Both the position numbers and the translations under genes were made by a program. From Halobacteriovoraceae bacterium (GTDB lineage: Bacteria; Bdellovibrionota; Bacteriovoracia; Bacteriovoracales; Bacteriovoracaceae): a stretch of DNA of 64,000 bases. A model generated the notes under the pieces. It did no database searches. It was not told the origin of the DNA and saw only the letters and a list, made by a program, of their open reading frames with translations. Below, piece after piece: positions 52,037-60,235 of this stretch. The stretch lies in the NCBI GenBank assembly GCA_002712005.1, contig PASP01000016.1, positions 124,001 through 188,000 on the forward strand. Reading direction: 5' to 3'. The number at the start of each line of letters is the position of its first letter. Positions within the stretch are counted from its first letter, which is position 1.

Positions 52037-52879
52037 ATGTTTAAAACTCTTAAACTTACTACTTCTCTAGTAGCACTTTTTATTATTTCACAAAGCACTA
52101 TGGCCTTTTTCTCAGATTATAGATTTGGTTTCCGACCAAGATGGGTAAAGGACTGCGAAAGAGCTGAACAGAGCTTAGAAACTCATCGTCTTGGGGATCT
52201 CAATCGTTGTACTTCAAAAGGGTACATGGGATACAAAGATGATCTTTCTTACTACTCTACTTATAACCAAGATGGAACTTACAGCTATAGATTTATCAAT
52301 AGTGTCCATGTTGTAGTTACAGATGTTAAACAAGATAGAACAGCTCCGGATTACGGGTCATGTACTTCTTCTATGTGCTACCGTGCCTATGTTTATATCA
52401 ATGGTGATGAGAATACTGGCGACCATGTGGCCACTTGGGTAACTACTCCAGGACGTCCTTGGTATGATGGATCAGGTGGAAACTATACTCCTGAATCTCT
52501 CTATGTATATCGTACTAATCCAATGAAGAACCAAAATAGCAAAGGTGATTTCATGCTCCAAAAAGATGGGGAAATGGGACTTGGTGGAGATGTAACGAAC
52601 AGAATCCCAGGCTACTTTGTTATGGATCACTATAGAAATACAGAAAATGAAGATATGCCTTGGGCGACATTCTATCACTTAGGAATTGCTTTTCACTCAT
52701 CTAAGTATGTTAATGGAGACATTGGCTCTCACGGATGTACTCGTCTTAAGCATATTGAAGCTAAGAAGATGAATTTTCTTGCTCGTCATGTAAAAAGAAA
52801 CTTCACTGTTGAAACTCGCTTTACTGAAAGAGAGAGAATCTCAACACAAGAAAGACAAAAAGTTATCCAAATCCAATAG
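52037..52879 (+). CDS. L,D-transpeptidase-like (YkuD) secreted protein
   Basis: A 280-aa protein with a signal peptide (to about residue 23). The YkuD catalytic motif is clear: His220 in LGIAFHSS and Ser231-His-Gly-Cys234 in GSHGCTRL. The N-terminal region holds four cysteines that may form disulfides. The enzyme would cross-link or edit peptidoglycan through its active Cys; in predatory bacteria such enzymes remodel host walls, though that is inference here. AAGGA precedes the ATG. Confidence 0.85.
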   Translation: MFKTLKLTTSLVALFIISQSTMAFFSDYRFGFRPRWVKDCERAEQSLETHRLGDLNRCTSKGYMGYKDDLSYYSTYNQDGTYSYRFINSVHVVVTDVKQDRTAPDYGSCTSSMCYRAYVYINGDENTGDHVATWVTTPGRPWYDGSGGNYTPESLYVYRTNPMKNQNSKGDFMLQKDGEMGLGGDVTNRIPGYFVMDHYRNTENEDMPWATFYHLGIAFHSSKYVNGDIGSHGCTRLKHIEAKKMNFLARHVKRNFTVETRFTERERISTQERQKVIQIQ

Positions 52880-52889
52880 AACACAAACT

Positions 52890-52918
52890 CTAGTCAGCAG
52901 AATATCTCTGCTGGCTAG
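52890..52918. terminator. Hairpin shared by convergent genes
   Basis: CTAGTCAGCAGA (52890-52901) pairs with TCTGCTGGCTAG (52907-52918) with one wobble and a 5-nt loop. It begins 11 nt after the YkuD gene and its right end covers the stop codon of the minus-strand methyltransferase gene. No T-run on either side. Confidence 0.5.
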
Positions 52919-53502
52919 GCCTTAAAGGCCCTTCTTTCAAAAACCATTAAGGTCGTATCCCCACCTGATGGATCAGCGACATTCTCTTTTTCTAACAATT
53001 TAAATCCGTTCTTATCCATTGCCTGGACAATATTATCAAAATGGCGAATACCAAATTGTGGATTCTTCTCTTTGAGAAGACGATCCTCTTTCTTTAATTC
53101 AGAAGACATTTCTCCCTCACCAAAGGCCACCGTTTCATGCAAGATAACGAGAGAGCTCTCTCTCAGCCTCTTGCCCAAAAGTTTAAAGAGTGCCTTATTT
53201 TCCTTCCAGGATAGATAAGAGAGCGTCTCTTCAATAAAGACATAATCAAAAGGCCTCTTACCTGGAAAGTCATCCTTTCCTAGCATAAAAGTTTCAGGCC
53301 CATGAATATTGGGAAGCTTCGCTTTAATTAAGCAATTTTTTATAGCAGTGTGATTTTTCTTCTCGGAACTACATATCCAATGAAGCGCAGGAAATTCTTC
53401 GGCAATATACTCTGCAATATTTGTTTCAAAAGTATTTATTTCGAGTAAACGACCTTCAGAAATATTAAACCTTTTAAATAGAGATAGTATCTTTTCTTTC
53501 AC
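52915..53502 (-). CDS. DUF938-like methyltransferase-fold protein
   Basis: A 195-aa protein from a GTG at 53502 with GAGGA upstream. The fold signature matches class-I methyltransferases of the DUF938 type: GRLLEINTFETNIAEYIAEE followed by FPALHWICSSE, and the family-like FGIRHFDNIVQAMDKNGF and LMVFERR ending. The normal glycine-rich SAM loop (E-x-GxGxG) is replaced by EINTFETN, so cofactor binding is doubtful. Function unknown. Confidence 0.6.
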   Translation of the reverse strand: MKEKILSLFKRFNISEGRLLEINTFETNIAEYIAEEFPALHWICSSEKKNHTAIKNCLIKAKLPNIHGPETFMLGKDDFPGKRPFDYVFIEETLSYLSWKENKALFKLLGKRLRESSLVILHETVAFGEGEMSSELKKEDRLLKEKNPQFGIRHFDNIVQAMDKNGFKLLEKENVADPSGGDTTLMVFERRAFKA

Positions 53503-53542
53503 GCAATCCTCTTCTTCACTATGAATATTGTTTGCGTAAAGG

Positions 53543-54019
53543 CTAAGCAGAAATTCTTAAGTGATCTCCTATAATCCCTCTCGCATTTACAACAGAAACA
53601 TTATAAACATTTGATACTTCTAATATTAAACTATTTAAACATAAAGAAAAGATTTCTTCTTCGTCTGAATTAAGATCTGTTTTATTCATAAATCCAGCAA
53701 TAACATTCACGACTAAACCAATATCAAAATGAGAATGCATGCGACTATATGAATTGTACTCAAATTCGAATTGCGCTGAATTTATTTTTTCAGCAAGAAC
53801 TAACAAAGCCTCAGAAAGAACACTTAAACTTGATTCTATTCGAATTCGATCATAAGACTTTGTAGAATAAAGCACCGAGTCTCCATTCTTCTTATATTTA
53901 ACTTCAAAATAATCATCAAGTCCGTCATACAAATTGAGATAATTTATAATTTCCCCATCCCCATGATCTAAAGAATAAACTTCAGTATTATATTTTACAT
54001 GTTCTTTAAAAATATTCAT
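53543..54019 (-). CDS. Hypothetical protein downstream of the RRM gene
   Basis: I chose the ATG at 54019 because AAGGA lies 7 nt upstream; a start at 54070 would read through the intercistronic hairpin. The 158-aa product has an N-terminal beta-rich stretch (EVYSLDHGDGEIINYLNLYD, YFEVKYKKNGDSVLY) that recalls an SH3/CarD-like barrel, followed by helices with an acidic run (TDLNSDEEEIFSLC). No family assigned with confidence. It lies 54 nt after the RRM gene and probably shares its transcript. Confidence 0.6.
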   Translation of the reverse strand: MNIFKEHVKYNTEVYSLDHGDGEIINYLNLYDGLDDYFEVKYKKNGDSVLYSTKSYDRIRIESSLSVLSEALLVLAEKINSAQFEFEYNSYSRMHSHFDIGLVVNVIAGFMNKTDLNSDEEEIFSLCLNSLILEVSNVYNVSVVNARGIIGDHLRISA

Positions 54020-54037
54020 GACTAATCCTTTTTTTAG

Positions 54038-54059
54038 AGGCGCCAGTAAACTGACGCCT
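54038..54059 (-). repeat. Intercistronic hairpin after the RRM gene
   Basis: AGGCGCCAGT (54038-54047) and ACTGACGCCT (54050-54059) form a 10-bp stem with one mismatch and almost no loop. There is no T-run. It may act as a processing or stability element between the RRM gene and the next. Confidence 0.5.
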
Positions 54060-54072
54060 GGTATGCACACTC

Positions 54073-54348
54073 TTAGTATCTAGGATTAAAGGATTTACGG
54101 TTATCGCTTTTGGCTAAGTTAACAACCAGATTTCGGCCTTTAAAATCTTTATCATGTAAATTTGTAATCGCCTTCTCTGTATCAGTCGGTGATTCCATTT
54201 CAATAAAGCCAAAACCTCTTGCTCTTCCCGTATCACGGTCTTTAATAACATTTACAGAGCTCACAGCTCCTATAGTAGAAAATAAAGTTTCGAGTTCAGA
54301 GTTTTCAGTATCATAAGAAAGATTACCCACATAAATTTTTGAATTCAT
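54073..54348 (-). CDS. Single-RRM RNA-binding protein
   Basis: A 91-aa protein that is essentially one RNA recognition motif. RNP2 is KIYVGNLSYD and RNP1 is ARGFGFIEM; the linker RDTGRARG and the alpha-2 region TEKAITNLHDKDFKGRNLVV are standard. Small RRM proteins in bacteria bind RNA and are often cold-induced or autoregulated. The leader has stacked hairpins that cover the ribosome site (54350-54434), which fits autoregulation. Confidence 0.88.
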   Translation of the reverse strand: MNSKIYVGNLSYDTENSELETLFSTIGAVSSVNVIKDRDTGRARGFGFIEMESPTDTEKAITNLHDKDFKGRNLVVNLAKSDNRKSFNPRY

Positions 54349-54349
54349 T

Positions 54350-54434
54350 TTTTACCTCCAAGGTAAAATTATAGACGTGACTTTACACGTCTATATAAGA
54401 AATAGGACATGGCCTATCGTGCACAAGATTGTGC
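54350..54434 (-). promoter_or_regulatory. Structured 5' leader of the RRM gene
   Basis: Three hairpins lie upstream of the RRM gene. Nearest the start, TTTTACC (minus strand, 54368-54362) pairs with GGTAAAA (54356-54350), placing GGAGG (54359-54355) in the loop and stem. Next, TATAGACGTG and CACGTCTATA (54370-54395) form a perfect 10-bp stem. Furthest, GCACAA and TTGTGC (54421-54434) form a 5-6-bp stem. The first would hide the ribosome site; control by temperature or by the RRM protein itself is plausible. Confidence 0.6.
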
Positions 54435-54647
54435 TATTAATTACTTTTACTTGTTTTAAGAGTGAAAATAACTTTGGAGAATTATTTCTCCGTAGTCAAA
54501 AGATGATTTATATATCAGGAGTTGCTAGCTGTTTGAGCTATAAAGAAACTTTGGACAATTTCAGTGTAACTTAGTTTGGCATAAAGCACAAACTCTTATT
54601 TCCTTCCAATAGACTAATATTACTCAAAATGAAAAATAAAAATCTTC

Positions 54648-55247
54648 TTAAATTGTTGGAAGTTGAATTTTAAAACGCACGGCCAAGTACCTAAGAACCA
54701 CAGCAAAAATTATGACAAGCGGGATGCTTAGATCCATTGAGATTTCCAGTCTATAAAAAATAATAAAGAGCAAAGAAGCTGCACCTGCAACTGTAGCGTA
54801 GAGTTCTTTCTTATAGAGAATAGAATGTTCTTTACTATAGGCCGATCTCAGAATTCCCCCTAGTACAGCACTAATCGTCCCCATGATGAAAGCCGTCTCC
54901 GAGTTATATCCTAAAACGAGGGCCTTATGAGTTCCAATAACCACATAAGTTCCCACACCTAAGCTATCAAGAAAGAAGAGTAAAGAAGATCCTCTTTCAT
55001 AAACTTTCATGAAGAAGAAAGTTGAGAGAGTAGAGATAAATATAATATAGAGATAAATGGGGTTCACACTCCAAAAAACAGGCTCACCAATAATTAAGTC
55101 GCGAACCGTTCCTCCCCCTACTGCAGTTAAAAAGGCCAAAAAAAGCATCCCGAAGAAATCAAAATTCGATTTACCACCAATGGTTGCACCAGTGATAGCA
55201 AAAACAAAAGATCCTACGTAATCAATGAGAGTGAGAATTTCATTCAT
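54648..55247 (-). CDS. TRIC/UPF0126 family cation channel
   Basis: A 199-aa membrane protein with seven helices in two repeats. The signature GGKSNFDFFGMLFLAFLTAV, then GGGTVRDLIIGEPVFW, recurs in diverged form as GISAVLGGILRS-like TISAVLGGILRSAYSKE. TRIC proteins form trimeric potassium/cation channels. AAAGG lies 12 nt before the ATG, which is a weak ribosome site. No functional link to neighbours is evident. Confidence 0.87.
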   Translation of the reverse strand: MNEILTLIDYVGSFVFAITGATIGGKSNFDFFGMLFLAFLTAVGGGTVRDLIIGEPVFWSVNPIYLYIIFISTLSTFFFMKVYERGSSLLFFLDSLGVGTYVVIGTHKALVLGYNSETAFIMGTISAVLGGILRSAYSKEHSILYKKELYATVAGAASLLFIIFYRLEISMDLSIPLVIIFAVVLRYLAVRFKIQLPTI

Positions 55248-55385
55248 TTGGACTTAATACCTTTACGAGTTTTATTTTCCTTATTGTATAACTCCTGCCA
55301 CCAATTGACTAATGAGTATAAGAGTATTTATTAGCCTTCTTCTTGCCTAATTTGTACAATATCCGCACTTTTAATAGGAGGTTTT

Positions 55386-57248
55386 ATGAAGTGGATCATT
55401 ATTCTTATGGCCATCACAATTTCAAGCTGTAGCACTCAATCTCAAAATAAAGAAATTTCTTTTGATCAATTCAATCAAATTACAAGTTCCGCCGGATACA
55501 TTCCCCTTAACGACGGTAAACACTTACTTCTTCTTACCCGTTTTCCTACTGATGAATATAGAAAGCTCTATAAAGTAGAAATCTCTACCGGAAAGAAGGA
55601 ACTCGTATACGATGCCGGTCAAAGTATTGGTTGGATTCGAGCTGATGAACCTAATCGTCACTTCTACTTAGGAATTGATAAGGGTGGAGACGAACAATAT
55701 CAAATCTACGAGCTTATACTCGAAAAAAAGAAAGTAACTAAACTCATTGGTTCACCAGATCGTAAGGCAAGACTCTATGATACCGATTCTTCTGGAAATC
55801 AGCTTCTGATCGTTAGTAATCATTCTGACAAGGCCCATTATCGTCCCTATATATACAACCGTACCACGAAGCAGCTATCCAAGGCCCTGACGAAAAAGGG
55901 ATTTGGAATAGCAGGGGCAAAAATAGATTGGAAGAAAGGTCGCCTCTTTGTTACGAAATCAAAAAATAATGCGACCTCTGATCTTTATGAAGTGAATATG
56001 AGAACACGAAAGGCAACTCTTCTTCATAAAAGGCCAGGAACTTCTTATTCTCCAAGTTATATTTTGGGTGATAAACTCTACATCAATACCTCACACAAAA
56101 GAGATCGATACGGATGTGCTTATATCGATATCAATCATCCTAAGAAAATCAACTGGGTTCGCTATGATAAGACAAGAGATCTCTTTTGTTCCTATGATAA
56201 AGAGAAGAATCTATCGCGTATTTACTCATCAGGAAGTGGGAGATCAACGATTGAGGTTTTTAAAGGACATTTCCAAACTCCTATTGCGCTAACGAATCAG
56301 CCTGAGAATGAACTTATTAAAAGTGTTTCTCTTATACCCCATACAAAGAATCAATTTATCATCGAAAAGCACCAACTGGGGAAACCGCCAGAGCTTTACT
56401 TTGTAAGTGAAAAAGAGACCAAGCAAATCTCTCATTTTAATAACTCCGGTCTCTCCTTTGATGAGATGGCACAAACAGAGGATATCCATTACAAGAGTTT
56501 TGATGGCATGGATATTCACGCAATTTTAGTGACCCAGAAACATTGGAAGAAAGAAAAGAAGAAGTATCCTGTCATCATTTGGCCTCACGGTGGACCAGAC
56601 TGGTATTCGGGGCATGAATACTATCCCTACTTCCAGTACTATGCTCTAAGTAATTATATCGTTCTTGCTCCAAACTTCAGAGGTTCTACAAGTTTTGGAA
56701 AGAAGTTTGAAACCTTAAACGATCGTGACTGGGGTGGAGCGCATATAAAAGATCTTGTATGGGCCAAAAAGGCCTTAGATAAGATACCCTATGCAGATAA
56801 AGATAACGTCTTCATAGCAGGAAGAAGCTTTGGAGGTTATTCAACTTTAGCTGCAATAACTTATCACCCTAAAGAATTTAAAGCCGCGGTGGCCATTGTG
56901 GCCATTGGAGATCTCTTCGAATTTCTAGAAACAATTCCCCCCAGTGAAGGTTGGCAAAATGAATTCAAGTCAGAAGTGGGCATTATAGGAAAGGATGACA
57001 AACTCATAAGAGAGCGCTCTCCATTCTTTCATGCTGAAAAGGTTTCGATTCCCCTAAAAGTCTATCATACGGAAAATGATACTCGGACAAGAGTAGAGAA
57101 TATGGATAAGTACGTAGCTCGTTTAAAAGAACTCGGAAAACCTGTAGAGTACGAAGTCATTAAAGGCGAAGGACATAGTCCCAAGAAAAAAGAAACTTGG
57201 GAAAAGTTATTAAGAGGGACGATCGACTTTTTTAATAAGCAGAAATAA
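55386..57248 (+). CDS. S9-family prolyl oligopeptidase-like lipoprotein
   Basis: A 620-aa protein with a lipobox (ITISSC) and AGGAGG before the ATG. Residues ~30-350 are a beta-propeller that gates the active site. The C-terminal alpha/beta-hydrolase has VIIWPHGGPDWYSG, the nucleophile in FIAGRSFGGYSTLAA (GxSxGG), the Asp in YHTENDTRT and the His in KGEGHSPKK. It cleaves short peptides, probably in the periplasm or on the cell surface. Followed by a strong terminator. Confidence 0.9.
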   Translation: MKWIIILMAITISSCSTQSQNKEISFDQFNQITSSAGYIPLNDGKHLLLLTRFPTDEYRKLYKVEISTGKKELVYDAGQSIGWIRADEPNRHFYLGIDKGGDEQYQIYELILEKKKVTKLIGSPDRKARLYDTDSSGNQLLIVSNHSDKAHYRPYIYNRTTKQLSKALTKKGFGIAGAKIDWKKGRLFVTKSKNNATSDLYEVNMRTRKATLLHKRPGTSYSPSYILGDKLYINTSHKRDRYGCAYIDINHPKKINWVRYDKTRDLFCSYDKEKNLSRIYSSGSGRSTIEVFKGHFQTPIALTNQPENELIKSVSLIPHTKNQFIIEKHQLGKPPELYFVSEKETKQISHFNNSGLSFDEMAQTEDIHYKSFDGMDIHAILVTQKHWKKEKKKYPVIIWPHGGPDWYSGHEYYPYFQYYALSNYIVLAPNFRGSTSFGKKFETLNDRDWGGAHIKDLVWAKKALDKIPYADKDNVFIAGRSFGGYSTLAAITYHPKEFKAAVAIVAIGDLFEFLETIPPSEGWQNEFKSEVGIIGKDDKLIRERSPFFHAEKVSIPLKVYHTENDTRTRVENMDKYVARLKELGKPVEYEVIKGEGHSPKKKETWEKLLRGTIDFFNKQK

Positions 57249-57257
57249 AACATTCCT

Positions 57258-57289
57258 AACGAAGAGTGAGACTTTCACTCTTCGTTTTT
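57258..57289 (+). terminator. Rho-independent terminator
   Basis: AACGAAGAGTGA (57258-57269) pairs perfectly with TCACTCTTCGTT (57275-57286), loop GACTT, then TTT. It ends the S9 peptidase gene and also lies just beyond the stop of the convergent LysR gene. Confidence 0.9.
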
Positions 57290-57297
57290 ATCTTTAA

Positions 57298-58209
57298 TTA
57301 AACCAGAAGATGGTTAGTTAAATGATCAACAATTGATTGCAGCCTCTTACTCTCTGAAGGACGTCGCGTAGAAAGAAGATAGATTCGATGGGCGGGAAGC
57401 TTCCAAGACTTAAAGAGAATTTTCAAATCCCCTCTTTCAATAGATTCTTGAACAAGATAGCGAGGAATATTTAAAACTCCGACTCCCATCTCACAAGCAC
57501 GAATCAAACTCAAAAGATTATTCGATTTATAACTTCCCTGTACATGAATATCTTTTTGCTTCTTATTTTTGGCAAAGGACCAAATAAATGGACTATCTCC
57601 ACGCATATAGAGAAGACAATTATGCTTGTGAAGAAAGTCAGGATTACGAGGTTCTTTAAACTTCTCAAGATAAGCAGCAGAGGCTACCACGACTCTTTCA
57701 ATCTCACCTAGCTTTCTTACATAGAGACTAGAGTCCTTCAAATGAAAAGCCGTGCGGATACTCAAATCAATATCTTGCTCAACTGGATCTAAGATTCGAT
57801 CCGTAAAGCGTAAATCAAGATCCATATAGGGATGATCCAGCTGAAATTGAGCAAAAATTTCGGCCAATAAATTCTGACCTAATGTTGTAGGTGCCGTAAT
57901 TCGAAGGGACCCTTGAGGAGAACTCACTGAGCCCTGCACCTGATTCTCTAGCTCACTCACATCATTAAGGATTCCTCTTGCTCGATCTAGAACAAGTTTA
58001 CCTTCTTCTGTTAACGATAAGGAGCGTGTCGTTCTTTTAAAGAGTGTCGTGTCTAAATAGGATTCCAGTTTTTGAATCTCTTTTGTGATATGAGATGGAC
58101 TAGTCCCTAGCCTCTTGGCTGCTCCTGCAAAGGTTCCCTCTTTAAGAACAAGGAAGGCCAGTTGAAGAGCATAAATTCGATCAAATGTGGTCTTTTTAAT
58201 TATTTCCAT
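57298..58209 (-). CDS. LysR-family transcriptional regulator
   Basis: A 303-aa regulator. The N-terminal winged helix is seen in LQLAFLVLKEGTFAGAAKRL, GTSPSHITKEIQKLE and TLFKRTTRSLSLTEEG. The co-inducer domain follows (GSLRITAPTTLGQNLLAEIF, DIDLSIRTAF). It is divergent from the NADH dehydrogenase gene with 88 nt between, so it may control that gene. A TTCCA-TAT-TGGAA palindrome (58204-58216) overlaps its own start codon and may be its autoregulatory site. TATATT ends 6 nt before the ATG. Confidence 0.87.
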   Translation of the reverse strand: MEIIKKTTFDRIYALQLAFLVLKEGTFAGAAKRLGTSPSHITKEIQKLESYLDTTLFKRTTRSLSLTEEGKLVLDRARGILNDVSELENQVQGSVSSPQGSLRITAPTTLGQNLLAEIFAQFQLDHPYMDLDLRFTDRILDPVEQDIDLSIRTAFHLKDSSLYVRKLGEIERVVVASAAYLEKFKEPRNPDFLHKHNCLLYMRGDSPFIWSFAKNKKQKDIHVQGSYKSNNLLSLIRACEMGVGVLNIPRYLVQESIERGDLKILFKSWKLPAHRIYLLSTRRPSESKRLQSIVDHLTNHLLV

Positions 58210-58221
58210 ATTGGAAATATA
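58204..58221 (-). promoter_or_regulatory. Palindrome and -10-like hexamer at the LysR start
   Basis: TTCCA-TAT-TGGAA (58204-58216) is a perfect 5-bp inverted repeat across the LysR start codon. On the minus strand TATATT (58221-58216) is followed by TCCAAT and the ATG at 58209, without a Shine-Dalgarno. Either signal alone is weak. Confidence 0.35.
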
Positions 58222-58297
58222 TTATTTCAAAAATAGCCCATTGTTTCAACCGAAGAAAGGGCTTAAAGTAAGCTTAGAAAACAAGCTGGAGTTGTGT

Positions 58298-59554
58298 ATG
58301 ACTGCAAAAAAGAAAGTGATAATCATTGGTGGAGGATTTGGTGGTATCTCAGCCGCAAAGTCATTGGCCAATTCACAATATGAAGTTACTCTTATTGATA
58401 AGAAAAATCACCACCTCTTCCAGCCTCTACTCTATCAAGTCGCCTCAGCTGCTTTATCCCCTGCCGATATCTCCGTTCCCTTAAGAGAAATTGTCGGACA
58501 CTACCCTAATATCCTCGTTCTCTTAGATGAAGTCACAAATATTGATAAGGACAAGAAAGTTATCCAGTGTAAATCAAGTAAGGAATTACCTTACGACTTT
58601 CTGATTGTAGCTCCAGGCTCTAAGCCCACTTACTTTGGTCAAGATAAGTGGCGTCAGCTCGCTCCTGGTTTAAAGACTCTAGAAGATGCCCTCACTATAA
58701 GAAATAAAGTTCTCCAATCTTTTGAGGAGTGTGAGAAGAATAATAGCGATGAGCTAAATTTTGTCATCATTGGAGCAGGACCCACTGGAGTTGAACTCGC
58801 AGGAGCCTTCGCTGAGATTGCTTATGATATCTTAATTAAAGAATTTAAAAACTTTGATTCGAAGAAAGCAAAAATCTATCTCATTGAAGGGGGAAAGGAA
58901 GTTCTCCCTGCCTACTCGGGGAAGCTATCTAAGAAAGCTCAAGAATATATTGAAAAATTAGGGGTCATTGTTCTTACTGGCGATCGTGTAGAGGAAATAA
59001 CAGACGAATATGTGAAAGTCGGTAATAGAGTGATTGCCTCTAAGAATATAATTTGGGCCGCTGGTAATACGACATCAGCTCTTACCAAAGCTCTAATACC
59101 TGATAAAGAACAAGGCGATGACTATGCTGACAAGATGGGACGTCTCTATGTTGAGGATAATCTTAGCCTCAAGGACTATCCCTCAATTTTCATCATTGGG
59201 GATGCCGCGAACTCAAAGGATAAAGAGGGAGATCCTCTTCCGGCCTTAGCCCCAGTTGCCTCTCAGCAAGGAAAACATGTTGCCAAACAATTATTAAAAG
59301 AAAAGAGCCTCCCCTTTCAATATCTCGACAAAGGAACGATGGCGACTATTGGTAAGTATAGGGCCGTGGTTGATTTTCGGGGTTTTAAATTTTCGGGATT
59401 ATTTGCTTGGATATGCTGGTGTGTCGTTCATATTCTATTTCTCATCGACTTTAGAAACCGGGTGATGGTCTTTATGCAATGGGGATTTGCTTTCTTCTTT
59501 AAAGAAAAAGGTGTTCGTATTATCACAGAGAATAAATACGAACACCCCGAATGA
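58298..59554 (+). CDS. ndh: Type II NADH dehydrogenase (Ndh-like)
   Basis: A 418-aa flavoprotein. I chose the ATG at 58298 because GGAG is 6 nt upstream and the FAD-binding loop KVIIIGGGFGGISAAKSL then starts the protein; an upstream frame to 58187 has no ribosome site. The second nucleotide loop is FVIIGAGPTGVELAGAFAEI, and FIIGDAANSKDKEGDPLP plus PVASQQGKHVAKQL match NDH-2. A C-terminal hydrophobic segment (FSGLFAWICWCVVHILFLID) anchors it to the membrane. It feeds NADH electrons to quinone without pumping protons. Confidence 0.88.
   Translation: MTAKKKVIIIGGGFGGISAAKSLANSQYEVTLIDKKNHHLFQPLLYQVASAALSPADISVPLREIVGHYPNILVLLDEVTNIDKDKKVIQCKSSKELPYDFLIVAPGSKPTYFGQDKWRQLAPGLKTLEDALTIRNKVLQSFEECEKNNSDELNFVIIGAGPTGVELAGAFAEIAYDILIKEFKNFDSKKAKIYLIEGGKEVLPAYSGKLSKKAQEYIEKLGVIVLTGDRVEEITDEYVKVGNRVIASKNIIWAAGNTTSALTKALIPDKEQGDDYADKMGRLYVEDNLSLKDYPSIFIIGDAANSKDKEGDPLPALAPVASQQGKHVAKQLLKEKSLPFQYLDKGTMATIGKYRAVVDFRGFKFSGLFAWICWCVVHILFLIDFRNRVMVFMQWGFAFFFKEKGVRIITENKYEHPE
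59505..59546 (-). terminator. Minus-strand terminator inside the ndh coding sequence
   Basis: GGTGTTCGTATT (59510-59521) and AATACGAACACC (59535-59546) pair perfectly over 12 bp. On the minus strand the stem is followed by TTTTT (59509-59505) and CTTT. It lies 35 nt beyond the peroxiredoxin stop but within the last codons of the convergent ndh gene. Confidence 0.75.
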
Positions 59555-59581
59555 GATTAAGTCTGAGAATTCCTAAAGAGA

Positions 59582-60235
59582 TTAGTGCAGGGCTTTCTCT
59601 TTAAGAATCTCTATAATTTCTGAAGGATCAAGTCTTTCTTTATAGTCTATATCTACAAAGCGCTTAATCACCTTCATTTCAGAGTCCATAACATAGGTTG
59701 CGGGCACGGGTAATCGATAGTCCCCATTGAAGTCGGCCACATGAATATCGAGATCTTCCTCGTAAGTCTTTTTAAGAGTTTCAGGTAATTCAAAAGCTAG
59801 CCCGACTCGTTCTGCAAAATTACAGTGATCGTCATGAAGAATAGTCATATGGGGAGCATACTCTTCTCTTGTCTCCTTGGCCTTTTCAGGTTTTTCAGGA
59901 GTAATGGCCACCATTTTAGCGTTATATCTTTCAAATTCAGGTAAGGACTCATTAAGGGCCTTAAGCTCTCTTTGACAATAAGGACACCACCCTCCTCGAT
60001 AAAATGAAACAATGAGAAAACGTGAATCACTTAGTAAATCCTGAGATCTGAGTTCGGTACCTTCACAGTTTATAAGAGAAAACTCGGGAAACTCTTCTCC
60101 TACTTCAATGGCATTTTCACCAACTTTTTTCTTCGCTAGTTCATCATGTCCATCACGCATCTTAGATTGAACGTCATCACTTACATTGCTTTTAAATTCT
60201 TTCTTAAATTCATTAAGTTCTTTCGTTAAATTCAT
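59582..60235 (-). CDS. AhpC/TSA-type peroxiredoxin
   Basis: A 217-aa cytoplasmic peroxiredoxin-like protein with VSFYRGGWCPYCQRELKAL (CPYC) and the PVPATYVMDSEMKVI segment. It closely parallels the C-terminal half of the thioredoxin fusion at 38752-39747, including the RGGWCPYC motif and the VDIDYKERLDP ending, so the two are paralogues. It reduces peroxides with thiol electrons. There is no signal peptide. GGAGA precedes the ATG. Confidence 0.85.
   Translation of the reverse strand: MNLTKELNEFKKEFKSNVSDDVQSKMRDGHDELAKKKVGENAIEVGEEFPEFSLINCEGTELRSQDLLSDSRFLIVSFYRGGWCPYCQRELKALNESLPEFERYNAKMVAITPEKPEKAKETREEYAPHMTILHDDHCNFAERVGLAFELPETLKKTYEEDLDIHVADFNGDYRLPVPATYVMDSEMKVIKRFVDIDYKERLDPSEIIEILKEKALH

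Noticed and set aside
54377-54574. Plus-strand 65-codon frame upstream of the TRIC gene
   Set aside because: It spans the structured leader of the minus-strand RRM gene and lacks a ribosome site.
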